Part shown: piece by piece, positions 54,856 through 64,000 of the stretch
Layout: the number at the start of each line of letters is the position of its first letter
Numbering within the stretch: position 1 is the stretch's first letter
DNA from: Spirometra erinaceieuropaei
Lineage: Eukaryota; Platyhelminthes; Cestoda; Diphyllobothriidea; Diphyllobothriidae
DNA length: 64,000 nt
Direction of reading: 5' to 3'
Assembly (NCBI GenBank): GCA_902702965.1
Contig: CACRXP010000120.1
Location: 622,927 to 686,926, forward strand
Notes under the pieces: generated by a model
The model's input: only the letters and a program-made list of their open reading frames with translations
The model's database searches: none
What the model was told of the DNA's origin: nothing
Translations under genes and position numbers: made by a program

Positions 54856-56859
54856 ACCCCTCCGCTCTCTCCTATCCCGCCTTCCCCTCATTTTGGTGCC
54901 GGCATCGAAACGCAGATCGAGTCAACCAGTTCCATCCCGACACCGGCCAATCTGTCCGCTATCTTGGTTTTTCCCTGTTCGCTCTTTCTGCACTGCACCC
55001 TTCGCCAGCCGTGAAAGGTGATGGGAGATAGGGTAGTGTAGATGCCTTGAGCCCACTAACTAATTGGCTTTTATCGGGACCAGGGAGAAAAGCTGGCTTC
55101 CAGTCTAGTTTGCAGAGAAAGTGACAAATAGCAAACATTTAAAAACGCAAGCGACATGCGCGCCAAGAGGTCTCATTTCCTAGAAAACAGTCAGTGGACT
55201 ACTGAGGCTTTGGTTCGCAGTCAGTGTGGAAGATAACGAGGAACTGTAGGAGGCAGTAGCCCTAATGGCTCATTAAGTACATGCATGGCGGCTTCTCAAA
55301 ACATGTGTTCAGTTCGCCCTATTAATTTTTAGCGGTTTTTTTTCCAGTCCTTGCGTCCTAACTGGTTGCATGCGCAGGACGCTACCGATCAACTTGACCG
55401 AGCGACCATTTTATGGCGCTCGCGTGAGTAACGTTCGAGTAGACTATAGCTCTGCTGGCGCATGTGTGCGCTGTCATCGCGGTGCTTCGCTCCGTCTGTC
55501 CGTGACAATAATTGCAGGTTTGAAAAGTTCTCAGCTTTGCTTGACTTTCGTGAATTAGCGGCGCACAATCAGGAACTCTGCAGGAAAGTCGGAAAGGACA
55601 TTGAGTTGGTAATGAATAAAGGGCCGCGCTTTTTAAATCTGCCGTGGTGTGCAATCATCATATCTATCCGCCATCTGAGCGGTGTCGGTGCTGAAGGAGA
55701 GCCCGCCTGTACGGCCTGAGTTACAGCCTGTCACTTAGGCTTTGACATCCGCCAACTGGTGCACGTACATCTGCACCAACAGTCGTTCGTCTATTTTTGT
55801 TGGACGTAGTTCCCTTGCACCGGAGTCGGCAGACGGCGGCTGACTTCTCCTGGGTGCAGCAGGAACTTCTGGGGGATTACCATACCGATGGAATACTGGG
55901 TCAGGTTTGCGGGTGACTCCTCGTCTGTGTGAAACACGACTATGCCCTTCAGACCCCACAAAGACGGGTTACGGCTAGAGCGTAGCTAAAGCACGAAAAT
56001 CTGTCCGCATTCTGTGGTTAGACTACTGACTCTCCGACAGGGATAGCTGGCCTCTCGAAAGATAATATAAAGCCCTATTAACGGCTTTGTTGAGGTTTCT
56101 CCAACCTTCTTTGCGAAATGTCCTTTCGTTTGTGTTATTCATACCTTCTGTGCAGTTTTTAAGTCACACTTTGAGTGAATTTGATAAAGACCTGGGTAGC
56201 AGGAAGGTGGTTGTACCAAGCCGAGTCAAAAAGAAGAACATGAATTCGAAACTAAAAAACAGATTCTGATACGAGGTTTCGGTGCATACGCGGGCGTTTT
56301 TGCCTTAGTTTTTCGATAGGAGGCGGAAAACATCCACGGACAATCCCCATATATGCACGCATTTCGAAATAACATCCCTTTGTGCACTATTTTTTTTCCT
56401 CTAAAGGGGGATAGACTGAAAGAAAGTGAGGTGGATCAGATAGTTGTAATGTGACATTCAGAGCGGCCAAAAGGGAGACCAAACGGGGGGGGGGCTTAAT
56501 GAATGAAAAGTAGGATCCATGTTCACTTTCGGGTCTCCCGGGTCTGCACTTGCGGCACAATTGGTCGACGATGAAAACTAAGGTAGAAATATCCGTGCCA
56601 TGCCCTCTTGACTTTGTTCAAAGTATCTCGATGGCTCTAAATCTTCTAGAAATTAGTGCAGATCAGACCTGAACTGATTTTTTTGTTGATAACGTACACT
56701 CGAACCAGCATTTCAGACATTCTGGAATGGGCCGAAGCAAACCTCTACGCCATAGGTTGGGCAGCTGGCTCGTGATACCGGCGTGGCGAAGAAATGGGAA
56801 TCCCCATCCCCTTCCCCGTAAAACAGACCGTCCGGCGCTAAATTCCCGGGAGTGTACAT
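54856..56859. other. Unassigned non-coding stretch
   Basis: No supported feature. A poly-G run occurs at about 56486-56494. Confidence 0.45.
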
Positions 56860-56940
56860 ATTTCCCTATCCTAGCCTTAGCTTCATCTCCAACCCTAACA
56901 CTAGCCGTAACTCAAATCCTAATCCTAGTCTCCCCAGAAT
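56860..56940 (-). repeat. Degenerate telomere-like array 3 (C-rich strand on plus)
   Basis: Short run of CCCTAA-like words (cctagcc, caaccctaacact, aatcctaatcctag). Shorter and more decayed than arrays 1 and 2, and in the opposite orientation. Confidence 0.55.
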
Positions 56941-59900
56941 TCAGCGCAAGGCCGCCTCCACTACGGATGGTGGCGTTTATACTGCCCTGTCTTGCCAAAA
57001 CGTCATCACACAATCAACCGCGACATCTGTTCGCATGCACCTCGAGAAAACTAAAATGGAACCAATGCAGTGAGTAAGGGGTATGCCGATAATAGGAAAG
57101 CGAGAGAGAGACTGAAAACCACTTCATCAAAATCAGAGGTTGGGCTTTAAATGATAGCCGGTAAATTCACCGTATATTCTGAATGTTAGTCGTTGCACGT
57201 TTAGAAAAGCTTGCCAGTTATGCATTACATAGACTCAGTAGACGTTCCTTCTTATCTTGTAAGTCTACGCTGCCAACTATTTCGAGGTGATGTTAAGGAG
57301 GAAGAAAGTCCATCAGAAAGTTGGTACTTTTACAGGGTAAGAAAAGCCTATCTTCATATAAACTGAGTATGAGAAGCATGGTGAGCACGCGGGGGTGAAG
57401 TGCAACTAGCCCACAACCGTTGATTTCGGACGCTGTGAATGCGAATGATACGGGAGACCTCTTCGCGTACAAACCGTACTAATGGAAAGACTATTGAGCG
57501 CTTGTTAGACCGTGTTCTTGTTTATGACGAGGAAGTAGCCGGTTGCGTAATGAAGTTGGACTTTGTGTTCAAGTCACCGAAAGGCTTGTTCTTCCAGCCG
57601 TCAGAAAACTAGTTCGACAGAGTGGATTGTTATCAAGGAGCCCACTAGCATTCCTGTAACCTCCCTACTCAGTTTTACTTTGCTCGCGAATGTCAGTTCA
57701 AAGGTCCCCTATTGATTCCAAGCGCTGTCGGGGCTGAGGTGGAAGCATTCGTTTATTTAATTATGATCGGAGTGAATAGAAACCTGGGCAACCAATGAAG
57801 GCACGTCTAATCTTGCTGCGGACGGAAATTCGTAGGCAAGCCGCAAGTGCCTCAAAGCACTCCCTGAAACGTCCAAACCTTACTGACTAACTTTGTAGCT
57901 GGTCTGGGGGCATATTGGGGGTGTCACATTAGTTCCTGACACAACTGCGTCCGGCTTACTGAGTCTAGATCGAACAGGGACTTACCCTCGTCTTTGCGAT
58001 AAACAAGTTCCGTGTGAGGGTTGCGTGTGGAGCACTCGAGGTGTGACTACACACCACCCCAGCCCCGAAACCTTTACAGCTCCAACCTGCATGGAGGTTA
58101 ATGCAGGAGAGAGCAGTAAGGACCCCGTCTCGCGGTGCGTAAGACGAATCATTTTGCCCTTTCACTCCACTCAAGACGTCGACATCTCCCCCCCTCGCCG
58201 TCATCGCACACCAGCCTGACGGCCCCGAAACACGCCGCCCTGTCGCCAGTCCCCGTTGTCCTAGCGCCAGTCTGACCAGATTCACTCTTGCGAGTGTGTG
58301 TGTATGCGGCTGTTCGGGGAGGTGGCAGCAGCTAATCGCACTTAGTGGAAGGGGAAGGGGGGGGCAAACGTAGCGGAGGTTGTAAAGGGGTTTCCTGTCT
58401 TAGCATGTCTCCACAAATACTATTAAAGGGGGCAGATGGGGTCTGATTGAACAGAAGTTCGAGATGGAGGAGGGCAAGAAAACGAAGTCAAGAGCATATA
58501 GCTCGTCGTGTCGGCTCGCGCATCGCAAGCTAAGTTGACTGAAAATCTGACCGTCTGCCCCACGGTGTGGGCGGAGCGGGTGGAGCCTTGGTGACATGTC
58601 TGAGTACGACTCTTCGTGTTGGCACATACATAAAGTCTATGGAGAAGATCAGGCAGAGAAGTAGGAAGGTTTTAAAAATTAACAACCACCCCTATTCACA
58701 TCAATGCCAGCTTAACTCTGCCTTTAAACACGCACACATCAGGAAGGTACACGTCTTCGTGACGATGACAGAACGCGAGGAGTTGGGTTCGGAAAGGGGC
58801 AAACCAGACGGTTGACAGGGCTGTGGTGGAGCGGGGATTGACATCCGAAAAGTCGACCCCTACTGCGCCCAAACACCCACCCCTACACAAAGCTCTTGAG
58901 CCATCGTGAAGACTTGAGCTTAACCTTCAAGCGTTTGGGAGTGACGTTCAAAACTGTAAAAACTGCGAAGCAAAAAACTGCCCTTCAGTTGCAGTTAAGT
59001 GGGATAGTATGAGTCAAGTAGAGTCTGCGACTGCAGGATTATTACTGGTCAGTTACCGTGGGCCGATTGGAAAATGTCGTCTGGTAATTTGCCTTTCCCT
59101 CAACCTGTGCTGCATTGTAAAGCAGACAAACCGGCATAAATTTACGTGCCTTGTAGGCCCTAGACTGAGATAATATATTTTTCCTCGGGCACTTTAGGTC
59201 TCTTTAGGTTTCTTCATTTGGCTGTTTCAGAAAGACCAGTTACCCCTACCAATATTTTTTCGAGATAAAAATTCCACAAAATGATAGTACGTGCGCAGCA
59301 GTGGGTCAGCAAATGTGCCTGTGCATATTAGTCGGACCAGCTGTATAGTTTTTGCGAAGCGGTTTTCAATAAAAGAATTCATCTCCATCGAGATCGTCGA
59401 TCGGAGAGACATAGGCTTAAGGGTCTTGTGCACAGAACTCAACTTCATTCTACTACGCAGGCATTAACAAAAGTGCTGAAAGAAATACTAACGAAGGCAC
59501 TGGAGGCAAGACTGGTCGTTTCTGGCTTATTAGTCATGATTAGCCAGACATAACTAACTCCAGGTTTTCATTGCCTGGGGTATGAACCCAAAGTTCTGCT
59601 GCTGGCAAAATGAAACTTTTCACCGATGTAGGTAATGGTACAATCAAAACAATCAATTATGTCATTCAGAGTACCTGCAACTGACACTTCTGTATCCCAG
59701 AGTATTGCGCACTTCAAATCAGAATGCAAACTGCAGACTAAAGAGCCTAATAACTAGTCATTAAAATAAATTTAAAAATGCAAGCTTATTTATTAGCCAC
59801 CGAACACACCAAACTAATAACGAATAACGCAAAAGAGTGTTCCTTAAAGGACAGTCAAGAGGAACGTGCGAGCATTCCTCGAAGGCACTCAGTTGCTTTT

Positions 59901-60379
59901 TATAAAGCCAGAAAGTTGGACATTGAATTTAATTTATGAATCAGTTCTGAGAAAATGCTATGTTTTCGTAATAAACGGATGCGAAAACAAAGCTGGGACA
60001 AACTGGCTAGTCCACTTATTATCAACTGCGGTCTGGAACCTGTGGCGGTAGGGGGAATTGGAGTATTTTCTGCATCGGGACTTGGCAAATCTGCTAACTC
60101 ATCCTCACAAGGCACGTCTGGGTGCAAACGTTTAGACCACCGGGGTTTTTCTATCACATTCTGTGAGGCTTAAATCCCGTAGTCAGTAAATATCGGTAAA
60201 ATCTTGTAAACTCGTATACCGTTCATCTTTCGCTTCCAAATCCACTCATAGCTATTTTCCATAGTGGAAATTTGTTTGGACGTGTCATCTTAGAGGTCTT
60301 CTGGTCTACCATTGTAACAATATCACTTGATGCCAACAGATGATAGTCGCCAGATGTAAGGATAAAACTAACCTGTGCT
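56941..60379. other. Unassigned non-coding stretch
   Basis: No gene or repeat family recognised over 3.4 kb. A single B-box-like word occurs on the minus strand near 59577-59595 without an A box. Confidence 0.45.
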
Positions 60380-61069
60380 CTTTCGGTAGAAATTCACACC
60401 TTTAAGTTTTATAGTTAAATAAAGGTGGTCTCATGGTTTTAAAATGTTTCTAATTGAGAGTTTTGAGGCCATTTAATGTCCATTCATAAGGCGCCGTATC
60501 TGTCCGTTTGTTAATACTGTTTATGAAGTTTATAACATAATCAAAATCGATTACAAAATTTCATGATCCCATATACGGTGTCTTTTAAATATCATATAGG
60601 AATATATGGCATATCTTGCACGGAAAGTGTACAGCGTGTAGTTTCGAAATCCTAAATGCAAGTGTGACAACAGGTCGGTTTTAATATTATTCAGGAATTA
60701 AAAAGGTTTTTAAAAACAGAAGGACGCCCTTTCATTAAGCATACAATTTGAAGAAGACGCGATCCACTACCAAATGAGACCAAGAAGGAATACTGTCATA
60801 TATGTTTTCCCTAAAATATATTTGGATACATAATCATAACGTGAATCAGTGAGATAATTCATACTAATTATGTAGTAATTCTTGGTAAGTTTAGTTTTTG
60901 TAGCCGACCGGAAAGATGCCCAGTTAAATGTCGGCCTCCTGAATTGACTGAAATATCTTAGGATTGTGCTGCACGATAATCAATATAAAGGCCCAAGCAA
61001 GCAAGCCTTTCTAATCGAGAACACATTTCAGAATCTCGGTCAACAGTTCCTGAGGTTACCCAGCCATTG
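60380..61069 (-). mobile_element. MITE copy G, one complete arm, centre and part of the other arm
   Basis: Ends at CCATTG before TA (61070-61071). Reading inward from there, the arm shows 'gttgaccgagattctgaaatgtg', the 'gccgacatttaactggg' region and the 'tgtatccaaatatatttta' block. The centre (inverse of 'acggacagatacggcgcc', about 60500-60517) is in minus orientation. The opposite arm is recognisable from about 60380 ('cggtagaaattcacacc') but lacks its terminus. Confidence 0.8.
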
Positions 61070-61071
61070 TA

Positions 61072-61496
61072 ACTTTACTAAGTATTAACGGCATGTTGTC
61101 CGCTGGGATAAGTGATGCCTTGCAAAAGTCGGGCAAGTACGCGATCAACATGGATCCTATTTATCTTCCATGATCTGAGAAGAAACGAGGGCTAGGATTA
61201 GATATGCAAGTACGTCGATAAAATAGAGCCCAGGTACTCCTTTGCTACGGTAAGGATGCTAGTATTAGCTTTGTAAGTAAGAGAGATGGAGCTGCAGTTA
61301 ACGGATCTGAGGAAGACATTGGGGAAACTCACATTTCTGCTATCTGTTTGTTTTTTTACTCTGACGAGCTGCCGGAACAGAGTGCATAATTCGAGAGATA
61401 CGAATTAAGGAGTGTAAATTGGCGGAAAACAGATAAGCCTAGATTATAAGTAAAAGAAGGTCGGAGTGGGCAAGACGGCATTCGAGAAGCAAAATT
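61072..61496. other. Unassigned non-coding stretch
   Basis: Nothing recognisable. Confidence 0.4.
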
Positions 61497-61621
61497 AACC
61501 TTGGCCCTAACACTGACCCTTTTCCTAATCCTAATCTTTGACCCAGGCCTATATCTAAGCCCACCTTCACCTTACCCTTAAATTTAATCTTTTTCTTAAA
61601 CCTATCCAGAAATGAAACCCT
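61497..61621 (-). repeat. Degenerate telomere-like array 4 (C-rich strand on plus)
   Basis: Words such as ggccctaacactgaccc, cctaatcctaatc, cttacccttaaa and gaaaccctaat spread over about 125 bp. An old interstitial array, minus orientation. Confidence 0.6.
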
Positions 61622-63672
61622 AATATAACATTCCAACCAAAATCAAATGTGTAGGCATGCTGTAGTAACAAAAACGTTGGCTAACACATCCAATCGTTAC
61701 CGAAGCAAATGTGTTATCTCCGCAGCTCAACTGTTCTCCTTCTTTAAGCGGAATATTTCTTTTCACCCTGTTCTGTAAGCTTCGAGATGAAATGGAAAAG
61801 TCCCGATGAGACGTCATCACCTGAAATCTGGCATTTGAATATTTGTTGAAGACGGTGAAGCGCTGTTTTACATGCGGCTGCCCGCTGACAGATTATTTAG
61901 TCGCAATAACCTATAATGTTCAGAGAAACTGTTCTAGATATCTGCCTTTATTCAGTCCAACGTGGTGATAGTTGATATATCCACTAGGCAAAACAGTTGA
62001 AAACCGCATTGAATCTACTCGAAGAAATTTAATATTGGTAATCATCATCACTGGACACCGTGTAATATTCGATAATGCTTACCAAGTCCCTGCCAGCTGT
62101 TCTCGGGGTTAAAATATAACGGTTAATTGCCTTAAGGCTGATAAAAAGGCAGAGTTAAAATATTACCACTTTTACGCGTTAAAAGCCCCAAAAAACCTAC
62201 AGTAATGGTAAAAGGTAATTGTGCGAAACAACGCATGACATTTAAATCTGTATATGCTGCAGACAGCAAAAACCGCAAGACCGATACAAATTCTTAAAAA
62301 AAAACTAGGTTTGAGGCAGGGCAGCAGAGACATGTTGGAAAGGGTCAGATGTTAACATCGCATGCTTTCTGGTCGTTCCTCCTCGACCGGCGGTATGCAA
62401 AGCGGCCCACACGCCTGCCGATCCTGTGAAGTGGTCTCCCAGGACACCTGCTTACTTTCAATTCATTTATCATATATCCCTAATTTTTCGTAGTGTTGGC
62501 TTTCCTTCCTCTTCAGTTAGCTCTTATCGCAGCCCCTGTAAGACGGGATTCGCTGATGCTCGTGTGATTTGGGCGTCCGACTCAAGTGTGGTCTCTTTTA
62601 GCGAAAGTTAGTCGATGACTGAAGTCGGGTGTCCGGGATTCGTTCCTGTAATGCCACACCCGGAAATTTGCAAAGGGAAATGAAGTAAAAGCAATCATAC
62701 TCCCTCATCTGGTTATGGGTGACAGTCCAAATGTCTTCACTGCAAGGGAGGCGGGTCAGCACTATGGCCTTGAACATCTTCAGCTATACTGAGGAAGATG
62801 TGGCAGTGGTTCCGTACGGCAGATATTACAACATTTCGAAAGGCCTGAATAACTTTGGAGATTGGACTTTTCATGCTTGGACTGATTTAATAAGCAAGTA
62901 CCAATGGCTGATCCTCCTAATCCTACGGCCATACTCCAATTAAGTAAGTTCTTCCCTTAATGGCGACTAGTTGGCAGGTTGACAGTTTTTGGCGCCTCCC
63001 TCATAGCTTCTATTCCGGAGCAGCTCAAAAAGCCAAGAAAATGCGATGCTATCGCTTACACTGACTAATTTCGTGTGAAGCCAAAGGGACTGTGAGGGGT
63101 GCGGCCTGGGGGTAAGGAATCCGAGCCACCAGTAGACCGGTGGGGCGACGCAAGGGTGATGGGAGTCCAGCTTTGAAGCGATGGCATCTGGGTCTCGGCG
63201 CCTCGTCGCCGTTCCCCCTTCACTCCCGTCTCAAAAGCTCACCCCTTTCGTACCTTCTTTCCTCCTTTTTCCCCTTCATTCCATTTTTTGTCTCCTCACC
63301 GACTTACCTTATCACGATTATCTTCGCACCCTGAGCGACTGGAAGGTGATATCGCTGTGTTTTTATTGCCGCCGTTGCCGTTGACGCCAACGGCACGCAG
63401 ATATTTCCCCTTCCGCTGGTGCCGCTGGTGTTGCCCAGTGCACTAGCTCACCTAGGCTAAAACAACGCCCAAGGGGAGTAGAAGACTTTGGCAGACTAAT
63501 TGTCAGTTTCTACACTTATACGTACTAACGGATGCTAAGATGTGTGGGTGTGTTTTGCCCCTAAAACTGGCTAGGTGGTTGGTGTGTTGCACCAACATGG
63601 GGGCCATATATGGGTCCGGCGCACGTTATTGGGAATGCGTCCAATCAACAGCCTATCGAACAGCGCACCTAA
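61622..63672. other. Unassigned non-coding stretch
   Basis: No supported feature. Open frames at 62719-62943 and 63140-63384 have no motif; part of the latter is pyrimidine-rich. Confidence 0.45.
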
Positions 63673-63892
63673 CACTTGCAGCATCAAAAGGACAAACGAC
63701 CCAACCTCTTCTGTCCACATTGTCCCCATACTTTCACTTCACGCGTCGGCCTGGTCGGTCACTTGCGAATTCATCGCACAGTGACTGGCGTACCAGTGCC
63801 AGCAGTACCAACACACAGCAAACGCCATTGCTTCACTTGTCCGCACTGTCCTCGCACATTCGGCCATCGCGTGGAGCGAACTGTTATGTGCG
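63673..63892 (+). pseudogene. LINE copy E: zinc-finger tail fragment
   Basis: The frame from 63673 is open to the window end. It encodes KRPNLFCPHCPHTFTSRVGLVGHLRIHR, a complete C2H2 finger (C-x2-C-x12-H-x3-H), then a linker and HCFTCPHCPRTFGHRV, a second finger whose His half is replaced by the junction with tail-repeat-like sequence. This is the best preserved LINE finger in the window. The upstream RT is not present. Confidence 0.75.
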
Positions 63893-64000
63893 TTTTGGCC
63901 CCGAAACGGGCCGCGAGGCAGATGCGCTGCACCAATACGGGAATTAGATCGGAGTCCGGAAGGCGTTACCGCAAACGCGTACCCATAAAAATGCAACAAT
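63893..64000 (+). repeat. LINE-associated tail repeat, unit 7 (cut by window end)
   Basis: 'gaggcagatgcgctgcaccaa' and the following 70 bases match 42105-42190 of unit 5. Its position after LINE-E fingers supports the tail repeat as the LINE 3' end. Confidence 0.55.

Noticed and set aside
57965..58285. 106-codon minus-strand open frame
   Set aside because: No motif, and no context supporting a gene.
59570..59600. B-box-like 'gggttcatacccc' on the minus strand
   Set aside because: No A box at tRNA or SINE spacing and no second copy in the window.
62590..62680. tRNA-like 'gggattcgttcctg' word
   Set aside because: Cloverleaf arms do not form and the A-box region does not fit.

Overview
The window looks like repeat-packed intergenic DNA from a flatworm. 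The retroelement families (an APE-type LINE with a C2H2 zinc-finger tail, a Ty3/gypsy element, Penelope-like elements) resemble, from memory and unchecked, those of diphyllobothriidean tapeworms such as Spirometra, Schistocephalus or Dibothriocephalus. Degenerate TTAGGG-type arrays fit a flatworm. I found no host protein-coding gene, rRNA or true tRNA gene that I can support. Every recognisable coding stretch is a decayed transposable-element fragment with stops and frameshifts.

Layout. 0-12 kb: a MITE remnant at the left edge, then LINE copy A (5' leader, endonuclease, RT, zinc-finger tail) with a truncated Ty3/gypsy element inside it (about 3812-7538), followed by three units of a LINE-associated tail repeat (9916-11440). 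12-18 kb: a Penelope-like 3' end on the minus strand, a fourth tail-repeat unit, a MITE and a degenerate telomere-like array. 18-22 kb: three Penelope-like pieces. 22-26.6 kb: LINE copy B, nearly full length, on the minus strand. 27-28.6 kb: a short assembly gap and a dead hAT/ZBED5-like transposase. 29.8-33 kb: LINE fragment (+), gypsy copy 2 (-) and a Penelope tail (+) abutting one another. 33.8-40.3 kb: two complete MITEs, an inverted pair of tRNA-derived SINE-like units, more Penelope pieces, a long compound TCA/CAG microsatellite and a second telomere-like array bounded by inverted repeats. 42-64 kb: sparser, with another tail-repeat unit, two more MITEs plus a fragment, a (TCA)54 tract, an internally deleted LINE, and a LINE zinc-finger end at the right edge.

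The most unusual structures are: (1) a roughly 1 kb, nearly palindromic MITE family (at least seven copies or fragments) with TA-flanked CAGT/CAATG ends, implying Tc1/mariner mobilisation, one copy of which has its central core inverted; (2) hammerhead-ribozyme-like cores at the 3' ends of four Penelope-like copies; (3) a dispersed tail repeat attached to LINE 3' ends and also found alone or in tandem; (4) telomere-like arrays, one bracketed by inverted repeats; (5) a LINE/gypsy junction without the signs of a clean LTR insertion. Nothing was computed: similarities were judged by eye and boundaries are approximate, generally within 10-30 bases unless a TA end is stated.
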